DNA of 64,000 nt. It comes from Macrotrachela quadricornifera (taxonomy: Eukaryota; Rotifera; Eurotatoria; Philodinida; Philodinidae). The stretch spans positions 11,477 to 75,476 of the forward strand of contig JAJEKB010021807.1 of assembly GCA_022393335.1 (NCBI GenBank), written 5' to 3'. Position 1 is the first letter of the stretch. The number at the start of each line of letters is the position of its first letter. A model generated the notes under the pieces. It made no database searches. It was not told where the DNA came from and saw only the letters and a list, made by a program, of their open reading frames with translations. Shown here piece after piece: positions 35,061 through 46,074 of the stretch. Position numbers and translations under genes: made by a program.

Positions 35061-35160
35061 AACTGTATGAAGTGAGAAAAGCATGATTTATTCTTCGGAA
35101 TCGCGAATATTTTTTATTAAAAGATATCAAAAACAATCTTATGTAATAAATATAAAAAAT

Positions 35161-35604
35161 TCATCCGTTTTTGCTATTAAATTTATTAAAATAATAATGT
35201 TGTTTCAGTTTTTCTCCTGTCGAACCAGCATTGAAATGATGTCCTTGATTTCCTGCACCATTAGGATGATTATAATTTCTAGGTAAATCTTGTCGAATAG
35301 AAATAGGTTTTCCTTGATTATTAATGTAATCATATTGACGTAACATTTGACCATTGTTCTTATCGGGTACTTTGATTGTTCGGATTGGTTGTTGACCTTT
35401 TGGGATATTATTGGCCAGTTTGGCTGCTCGAAAAGCTTGACTTCGAAATATAGTACTAACTAGAGGTCCTACCCATCCATTTGCTGAATCTAAAATAATC
35501 TAGTATAGGACGAAGAAAAATCTCTACACAATAAACTAACCTGAACAAAAGCACATGAAGACGCCAACGAGAACTAATATCGAGAGTGTACGAATCGATA
35601 CCAT
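35161..35604 (-). CDS. small secreted protein with HFN motif, toxin-domain-like
   Basis: Exons 35604-35541 and 35489-35161 join in frame to 130 residues. The first 21 residues are a classic signal peptide (SIRTLSILVLVGVFMCFCS). The mature part contains KVPDKNNGQMLRQYDYIN, then NQGKPISIRQDLPR, and ends in GNQGHHFNAG...GEKLKQHYYF. The spacing of the NG, D, GNQGxHFN and QHYYF elements recalls predicted nuclease domains at the C-termini of bacterial polymorphic toxins; this is an impression from pattern, not a search result. If right, the gene is a bdelloid secreted effector of bacterial ancestry that has gained an intron and a eukaryotic signal peptide. Otherwise it is a lineage-specific secreted protein. 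Confidence 0.6.
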
Positions 35605-36862
35605 TGTTGATTGAAAATTTGAATGTTTGGTTTATAATTGATTTCTACAATGTTGTTTTTCACTCTGTTTTTATACTAGAGACATGCCCTATACAGATAT
35701 AAAGCATTAAAAAGGAAGTATTCTATCTCGATGTAAGTATGCGTCATGAAAAATCTTATATTACACGTACATCACAAGTTCCCCACATTTAATGCATACA
35801 CGAAGAGAACATGGTAGATTCCATATTGTTTTGACCTTTATGATTCTCTTCTTTTGTTCTGTTTGTTATCTTTTTGTATTTTAATGAAAATCGAAATGAT
35901 CCTTCCCACATCTATTTGAATGATTTCACAATATAGATACAACAAGAAAGAAAATTCTCATATGTTTCATCTGTAGTTAATAATAATCGTCATCTTATTG
36001 ACCTCCTTCCACTTAGTCAAAATAGTAATAATACATCATCCAAATATGTCATTCATTCCCTAACTTCCTTTATATTCCATCTTCTTTCGTTTTTGTTATT
36101 TTTGTATATCTCGCTTTGTTTTCTATTCTAAACCACAACGATCAGGATTATGTCTACGTTATAAAAATCAACGATTTTTAATCGATTCTTCTAGTTAGAA
36201 AGTTTTTCGTTGATTCCTCGTTCTTTTTGCTTCACAAATGCTGACTCGATAATAAATATTTCAGTGGCATCTCTATACACATCAATTACCAAAAGAGAAA
36301 AAAGATAGAAGCACTATTGAAAATGACCTTATTCATATTTACTAATAAAATTGTAGGAGAAGAAAGAGGATAGAATAAGTAAAACTTCTATTGATCAATA
36401 TTTCAGTCTCAACAAGTGAGGATGACAGTAAGTTAAATCCAAACTATTTTCATCGACAAATGAGTAAATATTTTCTGTTTTTTCATAATCAATAAAAACA
36501 TGTTTTCAGTTTCAGAAGAAAAGTAGTTCGAACAAACAGATAGTTGATAGTTATTTTTAACCGAACACTTTTGTTTTCTATAAAACTATCGAATGTCTCT
36601 TTCAAAATTAATTTTACGTATCGGTAATATATTTCAAAGATTAACATATACTCAATCGTCTATTTGCCATGGCCATAAAAACGAAAAAATTTATGGCAAT
36701 ATTTGTAAACGATTCTGCTGAAATTTTAATTCTACCAGAACATTCTACATCTTTTGATATACTTTTTTAAAATTGAAGAATAAAAAATGAATTTTTTGTT
36801 TGAATAAGATTTTGAAAAGTTTTTTATATTGAGATATAATTTAATTTAATTTCTTTTTAGAA
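35605..36862. other. non-coding stretch
   Basis: Very AT-rich with no ORF above 60 codons. Holds the promoter side of the minus-strand secreted-protein gene and then nothing recognisable. Confidence 0.4.
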
Positions 36863-37520
36863 TATGGATGATCAAAAATCATATGATGATAATAGATTTA
36901 TTGATTATAATTGTTGTAAGTTGATTGTTTTTATTCTTGATGAAAATATGAATTAATTATATATTAAGCTCTTTTTCAATATTCTCAAAAAATTTCTAAT
37001 GATGATCCCGTATTTTTTATGGATTGACTTCGAGATGCGTGTAAAGCTGCTTTCCTCCAATCTTCAATTTCTGAAGTTCATACAAATTTATTTTTCTATT
37101 GTAACATTGTTCCACATTTTATATTTTAGCGTCGTCCAGTGCTTGCTTATATACATTGTAATGATAATCTCTTTCGAGAAAAATTTCGTGAGAAGAGATT
37201 TCATTCACAGACTATTGTCAATTGTTTAAATATAAAATATGTTGTTTGGCCATGTGGTATCGTGTCCGATTTAGATAGATTTACGTAAAAAATACATGAA
37301 TTTTTCTTTAGGAAAATTTATTTATTTTCATTTAGGTTGAATAAATGCGATTATTTGAATATGCAGAAAAAGGTGGAACAGTAACATCTGAATATCAATA
37401 TAAAATATTAGTTCAAGGTGATACATTAATGAGCACTAAACAAACAGTTAATCATGATAATTTATTCGAAGAATTGGAAAATTTTGAAAAGGAATGTTAT
37501 ATAAGGGAACAAGATACGGT
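36863..37520 (+). pseudogene. FAF1-like UAS-domain protein, broken
   Basis: With introns removed (GTAAGT donor near 36915; further splices after SISE and after DRF) the translation follows the UAS thioredoxin-like domain of FAF1: NDDPVFFMD, RDACKAAF, RRPVLAYIHCNDNLF, SQTIVNCLNIKYVVWPCGI. A TGA directly follows FFMD, and the frame no longer fits at the exon starting near 37337 (LFEYAEKGG...KILVQGDTLMS...REQD). FAF1 proteins link ubiquitinated cargo to p97; the N-terminal UBA and C-terminal UBX regions are not visible here. Its last exon ends in a GTGAGA donor just before the hAT insert at 37539. Confidence 0.5.
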
Positions 37521-37538
37521 GAGAATTGTATTTTTAAT

Positions 37539-38388
37539 CATAGATGTTCATCGCCGATGAAAATCTACCGCGATGATAATCAAAGAAAGGCTTCCGGGCC
37601 GTTATTTTTAAAAATCTTTGGATTTTCAAGCCCTAGGCCAGACTTCCTCAAAAATTCCCTGTCACGAGTTCCTGGAGAATTGAGAGGGGTTTCAGGGAGT
37701 TGATGAATATTATCAGGATCTCTTTAGAAAGGCATCATTGGAACGCTCTGCAAATTCTAGATTTATGACGATTTTCGAGAGACTTCTCAGAGAGTTTTAG
37801 GAGAGTTTATCACCTATACAACTCTCCGGGAATTTCGAAGGTGAGACTCGACTAGAGAGGCTGTGACCGGTTTATACTAGATTTACTCCTGCTAATCGAT
37901 CAGACTCGTCAAGCCTTACCATGCACCACACATCAACATAGAGATTACTAGTAGAAATCCGTGCATACTGCACGACCGCTTTCACTATGTGAAAAAAATC
38001 TTTTCTGATGTCGAGAGAATTCTTAAAGACACTTTTACAATTCTACCTCTCTTCTCAAACAAAGGTTATTTCATGGTATTCAATTTATTTAAAGATAACA
38101 AAAATTAAAATTTTTTTTTGAAAACAATCATATGCTCCTTTCATCCCATCTCTACTATCGATCCTGTTCCTTTAATCTGGTAACACACAAAGACGCTTAA
38201 CATTATTATATTAAAGAAAATAGCCAGGCCTAGTTTTTGCGCTCGAGCTCGAGCCATAATCATGTTTTTTTGACTCGGTTACAGACAGACACACACTGAA
38301 TATTATAATATAGATGTGGAAAATCACGAGTTTTTGCAGTTTCTTTTATAGAAAAGCTACCACGGCAGTGCTACGATGGACATCTCTG
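37539..38388. mobile_element. hAT MITE with 8 bp duplication, hosting a Helitron
   Basis: Ends CATAGATGTTCATC and, at the right, GATGGACATCTCTG; flanked on both sides by TTTTTAAT (37531-37538 and 38389-38396). The same family occurs at 43852-44085 and 62079-62300. A 367 bp Helitron at 37948-38314 is inserted inside. The MITE itself sits in what looks like an intron of the FAF1-like pseudogene. Confidence 0.75.
37948..38314 (-). mobile_element. non-autonomous Helitron, copy 1
   Basis: Read on the minus strand it starts TCTATATTATAATATTCAG and ends CTAG, with the hairpin CGTGCA-GTA-TGCACG about a dozen bases before the end. It is inserted between A and T, the standard Helitron target. It is near-identical to copy 2 at 42959-43327 in opposite orientation. 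The uninterrupted MITE relative at 62079 preserves the unfilled AT site. No Rep/helicase coding capacity. Confidence 0.8.
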
Positions 38389-38429
38389 TTTTTAATTTAA
38401 AATGTTCTATAAAAACCTTTTCATTTCAG

Positions 38430-39298
38430 TCCTTTAGTTTCGTTAAAAAGGCCGATCTTTCCTGGGAAATAGCCTTAGAAATAACTACATATCTTTCATT
38501 AAACGATTCAATTAATACATTTTCTATTCATATTCTTTCTTTAATAAATCGTTCTCGAGCAAAATTTCAACTATCTAATCCAAGTGATCTATTTATTGAA
38601 AATATTCTACCAAAAATTGAATTGGAACAAATTGTATCATTACAATTAACAATGAATTCACTGTGGACATGAAAGAAATTACATTTTTTATCTAGATTTA
38701 AAAAATTCATATCTATATATCTTCATAATCCAGAATACTTTCATGAAACTGCGCATTTTAAGTACGAGTTTCCTAATTTGACTCGTCTTTGTCTTTACTA
38801 TGATAGGAAAACTGATTATACCAAATAAAATAATGTATTTAAAAAAATTTGATCTTCAACTTAAACGATTAAAAAATTCATTGTCCCGGATTATTTATCC
38901 ATTATATTAATAAAGCTTTACTAAAATCTTTAGAAATAGTAAAGATTACAACTGAATATTTTTTACTTGATACTGGACAATATCGTTCGATCCTAACACA
39001 TCGCTTTCTACAATATTATCAATCAAGTTTTTTTATAGCAAGAACAGCTTTTATGGAGAAAATATCAAGCATTAGAAATATTCATATTATTATTAACAAC
39101 GATGATATTCCACATATATTCAATTGTGATTCATGGAAACTTATTATCAAGGAATGTTCGAATTTAAATAAAATATGGATAGAAGTATATGGAAATACAT
39201 CTGAAGATAAACAATCACTGATTAATAATGTACTGAAATTACAAATAGAATTAAGTGCCATTAGAGAAAAAATTATATTTAAAATTAGTTTTATGTAG
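38430..39298 (+). pseudogene. F-box-like protein, broken
   Basis: After a TTTCAG acceptor the frame reads LSWEIALEITTYLSLNDSIN, an F-box-like start, followed by LPLI-type sequence NRSRAKFQLSNPSDLF and leucine-rich segments (FPNLTRLCLYY; CSNLNKIWIEVYG near 39150). A TGA at 38670, TAA near 38827 and several frame changes between 38830 and 39050 break it. The last clean segment is 39053-39298. The exon lies directly after the FAF1-like sequence with a plausible donor-acceptor pair across the MITE, so a chimeric transcript is possible. Confidence 0.5.
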
Positions 39299-39472
39299 GT
39301 TTAACCTTTTTCTTTTAAATATGCATAAAAAACTGTGCCACGCATATTCCTGTAGAATTATAAATATGGCACATGATGTAGCTTCTTATAAAGATACTAC
39401 GTAGTCATAAACCGTCACAGAATGATAGGGGACTAATATATTTGTTACGGTTTGGAACAGATAGGTATAGAT

Positions 39473-39877
39473 CAGAGACCGTCATAGGTCAGGACAAAAA
39501 CATTTTCCGTGTTAACTTTCAATTGTAATCAACAGTTTTAATTACATATTCCAAACGGTAATATAAATGTGACTGATAAATTCAATAGATATCATTGTAT
39601 GTTGATAAAGAAAAGTTCTTGTGATATTACTTCGAATACCTCTAATTACATTGGTAGAATGAAGAATGCATATATAAACTAAATAGATGAATGAAATAAT
39701 AGAATAAAGATTAAACTCTTTGAACAATAATACATTTATATACAACAAGAAATTTTATTATTTGTTCATACTCTTCATTCAGTTTTTTTTCTAGCGTTAT
39801 GAACACAAATTTGATACACAACGGAGACCATCACAGGGTATAGGATAGGACAGAAAAGTCCCCTATGACGGTCTCTG
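39473..39877. mobile_element. hAT MITE with perfect 8 bp duplication
   Basis: Termini CAGAGACCGTCATAGG and inverted CCTATGACGGTCTCTG, flanked by GTATAGAT on both sides (39465-39472, 39878-39885). The 405 bp interior lacks a transposase. Ends resemble those at 60143-60447. Confidence 0.75.
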
Positions 39878-39904
39878 GTATAGATTACCACATTTTCACC
39901 TAGA

Positions 39905-40240
39905 TTGATAGAGAAAAAACTTCTCTTTCGTTTGCTATGCTATTTCATCACTATTAAACTAATATCGTTATGATAATATTTGAATAAGAACTGTTTTTAT
40001 TGAGTGAGAGATCCGTATACTAGACCATAACGTATATGATAATTTTGAGTTTCACTTTATTATTATTAGAATTGTATTAATAAAAAATAAATATCCAAGC
40101 ACAAGATGCAGCGTGAAAAGCTTTATAATTTCCATTGAGTCACTTATTTTCTAAGTGCACGATTTTCTCTTCGAAATTCACAAAATTCTGAACAACCAAA
40201 TTTCGTTATAAGACAAACGAGATTTTTGTTTTGATAATAG
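39905..40240. repeat. partial relative of the mariner-like element
   Basis: Shares phrases with 5690-5960 in the same order (TATGCTATTTCATCACTATT, AAGCACAAGATGCAGCGTGA and a following GCACGATTTTCT-like segment). It is diverged and without matching second arm, so a truncated dispersed copy. Confidence 0.4.
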
Positions 40241-41536
40241 ATATGTACATATCATCCTCTTATTCTCTTTCTCGTAGATAAGGCTCTTGCAATCCTAAAT
40301 TGTTTGATTCCTAGTATGTCCGCAGAAGGTCAAAAGAACATAAGGGTAATCCGAGATTATTTTTGGTCAAGACTTCTACCAATAAGGTTTTTTCACATTG
40401 GGGTTTCAACCAATAGGATCTCAAAGGGGGGGGGGGGAGTCAGCCACTCATATTTCTTTGGCCCATATTTCGACCTAGGATGGTTGTTTTTGATCGGGAT
40501 TTCGACCAATAAGGTATTTTGACATTACGACTTCAACGAATTTGACGAATCCAGATAATGAAAACATGGTAAGACATGATGTAATTTACGTAATTTTCAT
40601 GAAATTTTTTTCAAAGAAAATTAATGACGAAAATGAAAAAAATGCCATTTTAGATTGGGAAAACGAGAATAATCTTTAATGTTTTGTTGAATGGTATACC
40701 ATGTTTTCAAAAGTTACATTCATAAAAATGATGTCTTTTACATGAAAGTCATGGGGGGAATATCATTAAAATATCATCAACATCACACATTACATGGCAT
40801 TTATGAGTCACATCCAATGTAATCAAAAAATGATATCTTCATGTGAAAAACACAAAAAAAAATGATATTTTTATGTCATTTTCATTATAGAAAATCTGAT
40901 TCTTTTGATTTTTTAGTTAGAAGGGTATATTATGAGTGCAATGTTGACCAATCTACCTATCTAGAAATATGACTGTTGTCCAAAAATGTATCAATCCATC
41001 ATATCAACTAGAAAAATTCGTCGAGAAATTTTTCAACATACCAATAGGATTGAAAACAACGACGTATTTAGACGATAAAGAGAGAAGATTTTTTTGATAA
41101 TTATTTTTGAATTCGTTTCATTTGAATAAAGATAAAAACTTGTTTTATTTTATCGTTATGACCATAAAGAAAACATATTATATGTGTAATGTCTATCTAT
41201 TTGAAATTGAAATCAATGTATTCATATCGATTGTTATACTAGAAACTGAATTTGACTAAATTCATCGTCTCTAACAAACTTTCATATTATATATTCAACG
41301 TTGAAACTGTATAAAGAATGTTTCATTATTCAATTATTTTACTTTAGACACGCAATTTACCATTTGTCTTGACAAGGTTATTTTATTCTTTCTCTCATTG
41401 TATAGTGACAATATTTAAAAAGAAAGAAAAGTGCAGAGATAAGTGCGATAAACTCTTATACCTTTACAAAGAATATATATATATCAACATATTTCGTTTG
41501 TCACAAGTTGAAACAAAATTGACGTTGTTATCAAGA
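40241..41536. other. non-coding with degenerate repeats
   Basis: At 40370-40540 the phrase TTTCAACCAATAGG and close variants recur three times around a G12 run. At 40560-40900 there are ATGATATTTT-like and CATTTTTATG-like repeats. The last 170 bases are the probable leader of the wax-synthase-like gene. Confidence 0.35.
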
Positions 41537-42520
41537 ATGAGTGTCTCTTTACTGGTAAATATCGGTTGGTTTGGACATGTTCTTACATGTTTTTATATAA
41601 TTCGTCCTCTTCGTAATATATTAATCCGTACGATATTGACATTGATACCTTGTATATTATTGACTGATATAGGTGCTCGAAATCTTCCATCACATCAAAT
41701 ATTATCTCTGTTTATAATTGCAACCTATTGGATGATATCAATTCGTTTAATTCATTTAACTGTTATTGAACCTAAGGAGTTTAATACATTAGTGTCTTTT
41801 ATGCGAAAATCTTTCTGGATTCTTTTTCCGGTGATACCTTGTCAGTCAAGAGAAAGACAATGGTCTATTTTATATTATATTATTTCTGCTATTATAAAAT
41901 TTGTAATTAATCGTTGGTTGCATAAATGGTTATTAATATGTCAATCAAATGATAATTATATGAGAGTAATTATTTATTTTATATCAATATTATCTTATTC
42001 ATATTTCGTTGATATTCAAACAGTTATTGTAATAATAATAACTCAAAATAAATATACATTTCAATGGTTAAATAATTTTCCATTTTTATCTCAATCATTA
42101 CGTGAATTTTGGGGTCGACGATACAATCAAATAGTTGGTACAATTTTCAAAGAATCAATTTATCGTCCTTTGAATAAATATATATCATCTCGATCATTCG
42201 TGTCTTTAATAACATTTATTGTCAGTGGACTTTTTCATGCTCATATTGTTCTTTTAGTTTTTAATGATCCATCATCAATGTTCTCGACATTTTCCTGTTT
42301 TTTTCTAAATGGTCTTGCATGTTGCATAGAAGCACATTTGCCAATCAAATTTCCACCATTAATCGGTTGGTTAGTTACACATACTGTTCTTTTTTTCACG
42401 GCACCATTATGTCTTGGACCATTTGCAAGAGATAAATCTGTATTTTTTGAAGTAGAAGCATTATCATCTTTCGGTGATCAATGGATTTCAAAATTACCTG
42501 TACCAAAAACATGCCCTTAG
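41537..42520 (+). CDS. wax-synthase-like membrane O-acyltransferase
   Basis: Single exon; the ORF opens at 41369 but the Met at 41537 (MSVSLLVNIGWFGHV) begins the first membrane helix and is the better start, giving 327 residues. Eight or so hydrophobic helices are visible. The family hallmarks are SLREFWGRRYNQ near residue 191 and SGLFHAHIV near 234, with the histidine expected in MBOAT-type active sites. Wax synthases transfer fatty acyl groups from acyl-CoA to long-chain alcohols in the ER membrane. The upstream 56 codons (MTRLFYSFSH...) are basic and unlike the family, so probably leader. No lesion is visible. Confidence 0.7.
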   Translation: MSVSLLVNIGWFGHVLTCFYIIRPLRNILIRTILTLIPCILLTDIGARNLPSHQILSLFIIATYWMISIRLIHLTVIEPKEFNTLVSFMRKSFWILFPVIPCQSRERQWSILYYIISAIIKFVINRWLHKWLLICQSNDNYMRVIIYFISILSYSYFVDIQTVIVIIITQNKYTFQWLNNFPFLSQSLREFWGRRYNQIVGTIFKESIYRPLNKYISSRSFVSLITFIVSGLFHAHIVLLVFNDPSSMFSTFSCFFLNGLACCIEAHLPIKFPPLIGWLVTHTVLFFTAPLCLGPFARDKSVFFEVEALSSFGDQWISKLPVPKTCP

Positions 42521-42599
42521 GAAAACAATAATATAAATTGAAAATAAAATTTATTTTTCATTTTCTAATAAATGAGAATGCATAAATAATAATTGATTG

Positions 42600-43640
42600 T
42601 CAACGGAATATTCAAATGATAATCGTTTGCTTTTACTATGTCTATTCGAACTTATACTTTAACAAGTTTTTGAAAAAAGTAATAAATACACCTTTTGATT
42701 TGTATCAAAACATGTGAAGAAAAATCTACTTGAATTTCCACTACTCGCAGATTTTTCATCATTAACAAATCAAAGATAATCATCAACAACAATGAGAATA
42801 ATATTCTATTTAATGCATAAAGAAGATTTGTAGATACATTACACCAATATATTCAAGTATAAAACCCATCCAAAACTACAATTATATTCGCTTTATAACA
42901 TTAACAAAGCAAATGTAAAGAAAAACAAGCAACATACTTCATCAAATATTTTTCATTATCTATATTATAATATTCAGTGTGTGTCTGTCTGTTACCGAGT
43001 CAAAAAAACATGGTTATAGGTCGAGCTCGAGCGCAAAAACTAGGCCTGGCTATTTTCTTTGATATAATAATGTTAAGCGTCTTTGTGTGTGTTACCAGAT
43101 TAAAGGAACAGGATCGATGGTAGAGATAGAATCAAAGGAGCATATGATTGTTTTCAAAAAAAAATTTTAATTTTTGTTACCTTTAAATAAATTGAATATC
43201 ATGAAATAACCTTTGTTTGAGAAGAGAGGTAGAATTGTAAAAGTGTCTTTAAGAATTCTCTCGGCATCAGAAAAGATTTTTTTCACATAGTGAAAGCGGT
43301 CGTGCAGTATGCACGGATTTCTACTAGTACTTATTTGTTGTAGATGTACATGAATACTAAATGATAAATATCGATCCATTCTAGCTAAAGAAATCATTCA
43401 CACGACAACAGTTCTAACATTATTTAATAGAACATTTCGATGTTAGCAAGACATCATTACTGAGAATAACAATAATACCAGCAATGGATTAGGCAAGAAA
43501 GAAAACAGTCGATGGATTGGAACGAAAAGACCATTGACTTAGAATAAGAATGTTAAGAAAATCACCAACAATACCAAAACTATAGATGAAAACAGATAGA
43601 AATTAATTAAGAAACATTTGACAAATAATTTAACGATGCA
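42600..43640 (-). pseudogene. rhodopsin-like receptor, broken by stops and a Helitron
   Basis: On the minus strand near 43600 a frame reads YSFGIVGDFLNILILSQ then FRSNPSTVFFLA, the first helix and loop of a class A receptor, then a stop. A second frame reads SLARMDRYLSF followed by HVHLQQIS, the end of helix 3 with a DRY. The Helitron at 42959-43327 interrupts it there. Below it, LLLMIIFDLLMMKNLR resembles helix 5. Several stops and shifts throughout. Confidence 0.5.
42959..43327 (+). mobile_element. non-autonomous Helitron, copy 2
   Basis: Starts TCTATATTATAATATTCAG right after an A and ends CTAG right before a T, with a CGTGCA-GTA-TGCACG hairpin just upstream of the end. 369 bp, near-identical to copy 1 (37948-38314) in the other orientation 4.6 kb away. 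Inserted in a GPCR pseudogene. Confidence 0.8.
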
Positions 43641-43851
43641 ATAAGATCTTAGGTCTTATTCATTGATGACATGTTTTCATACATTACAGAGAACAAACAA
43701 TGTGTTGAATAAATAGTATATACGAGAATGATTAGGACTCTCAATAAATTGTTCTCTGACATACAATGAAATTAATATCATGAAATAGTTAGTAACAAGT
43801 ATTGATTTGCATTAATTAACTTATGCCATGGATATCTAGATCACAGTATTG

Positions 43852-44085
43852 CAGAGATGTCCATCACTGTGGGCCAATGGTAACTTTTCTATGAAAGAAA
43901 TTTTCAAAACTGAGCAATTTACACATATTCTCGACGAATTTGATCGATTAGCAGAAGCAACTCTAGTATAAACCGATCACACCCTTGAAAATGCAAAGAT
44001 TTTTAAAAATACCATCGCGGTTTCGGTCACCTTCTCAATGGCGCGTTGAGGCAGCGGCAGTTTCCTGACCGCTATGGACATCTCT
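43852..44085. mobile_element. hAT-like MITE, copy without Helitron
   Basis: Ends CAGAGATGTCCATC and ATGGACATCTCTG; same family as 37539-38388 in reverse order. Target duplication no longer visible. Confidence 0.6.
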
Positions 44086-45145
44086 GCTCTATGATATATG
44101 TGAACGAAATAGCTATCACATGTTTTACTTTCTGAATATGTATCTCGTTAGTCAATTTTATTTTCAAACCGACTAAATTAATTGATTTAAAATCAACTAT
44201 TTTATAAATCAAATGAATTTACAATTATATCCAGTATAATCTCGTATTAATGATTGGCGCGTTGCTGAGAAAAAAGTTTGCAAGAAAAACAAATGCTATC
44301 CATTAACAGATATTTCGATAACAACAATATTCATCAGTTCATGACCGTATAATCCTCAGCATAAAACCTAGTAAACCGCCGTCAAAATGCACTGAATGAG
44401 CTACAATGAGTTGTTTAATAATGATAAAAAGTAAAGTAATCATAATAGGAAGGATCACTTGTGTGACTAGTTGCAGAATGATAAACAGAGAATGAGTTGA
44501 ATTGCTTTGAAATGTAAAAAGACGATCCATTATAAAGAATAACATGAAACCATAGAGATTACTCTCAGCACCAATACTAGCTGAAGAAAATGCTAATTAA
44601 TTGTATTCTTTCAAATTTTTGACTTGTGTCTTTCTCGATTATTCAACATGAAATTTAAACAAGCACCAATCTCTACAAGCTAATAAATAATAATTATCCA
44701 AAATGAACTGTATTTTTGTTCGAATGAAATTTGTTTTCTTAGTAAGTGATTTTTCCATTCGTATACAAAATGGTTGTTTCATTGGTAAATTCATGTTCAA
44801 ACTAAATAGATGACGATATACTTTCTTTTCTTCTATATTGTGCATTCATATTGGTACGATCGGTTTCTCTTTCTTTCACTTTGTGGAAAATCTAAGAACT
44901 AGTTAGAAGATATTTTTATTAAAAGAATGAAATTTTTCCAAATTATTTTTTTCTAAAACGAAATGTCTCCTGATTGTTCTTATGTAGTCGAGCTGTAGTA
45001 TGACATTGTACATTCTATTGTGATATCAATAATTGAAATAGAATGTTCATATAAGAGTCAATGTCAATATTACACAATTCGAAGTACAATTTATTGTAAA
45101 ATGTTCGATGATATAAGATCAAATTGAGATGAGAAATATTTGATT
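44086..45145. other. non-coding, possible receptor fragment
   Basis: A minus-strand frame at 44339-44545 includes LQLVTQVILPIMITLLFIII, which could be one membrane helix of another decayed 7TM receptor, but start and continuation are missing. Otherwise AT-rich sequence downstream of the receptor gene. Confidence 0.25.
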
Positions 45146-46074
45146 TTATGTTCGTCTAAAAATTTGTTGACGTTTATTTTGTAAATATTGCTTTAATTCA
45201 TGATTACGAACGAATAAATTGATAACAACACAAAATATACTCAATGACGACCATATTCCTGTAGCATAAGGAACTATTGGATCAACATAGATAAATTCAC
45301 TGATAACTAAACTGAAATAAACAGGTGTCCAACCAGCAAGAAATATAAAAAACATGAATATTATCTGTCGTAATAAAGCAATATCTCTCGGATTTATTCG
45401 TGGTTGTTGAATAGTGTTTTGTTGGTCAATAGAATCATTCAGTTGCGGTCGAACACGAGATGATGAAGCTCGAACATGATTAAAGATTTGTATATTTAAA
45501 ACAATATTGATCATTGAAGGAATAAATACAGCCATAATAAGTGTATAAATTCTCATCCATCGTTCATTGGTACAAATTGGTGACTAAAGAAATTTCATTG
45601 TTAAACATATATAAATATTTGAAAATAGATAATTCTTACTCGTTCTTGTCGAAATAAAAATGGCAATGAAATTAGACATACAACAATCCATTGACTTGTA
45701 ATGCATATTGTTACCCATCGTTTTGTCTTGAAGAATATATTCGTATGATATACTAACGAACATAATCGATGAATAGAAAAAGCGATAAAAGCTAATGGTG
45801 TTTCTGTACTAGCAATATTATATGTAAAATAAAGCACTTGACATGTATTTCGAGACAATAAACGTTGAGGATCAAAATATAAAATTAGAAATGTTGAACC
45901 GGAATAAATACAAATACCGATTATACTTAAACATATATTAAATATGAATATATTATTTGGATGTCGAAAACGACGAATTAATAAAATCAATATTGAATAT
46001 ATTAGAGCACAAATGATGTTCACAAAAAGTAGAACAAGAATAATAAAAGATATAATATGAGTTGTATCGACCAT
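45146..46074 (-). CDS. small rhodopsin-like seven-helix receptor
   Basis: Exons 46074-45640 and 45583-45146 join exactly in frame (GTAAGA donor, TTTAG acceptor) to 290 residues. Seven hydrophobic segments follow in order: FIILVLLFVNIICALIY, an ICLSIIGICIYSG helix, helix 3 ending SIHRLCSL, WIVVCLISLPFLF, a long helix 5 from YTLIMAVFIPSM, helix 6 FMFFIFLAGWTPVYF with the W-x-P signature, and helix 7. The DRY motif is reduced to HR, as often in bdelloid chemosensory-type receptors. No signal peptide, short N-terminus. Ligand unknown. The neighbouring broken receptor at 42600-43640 suggests a small local cluster. Confidence 0.75.

Noticed and set aside
43167..43397. 76-codon minus-strand ORF
   Set aside because: Its first third is the GPCR remnant and the rest is Helitron sequence, so it is not one gene.
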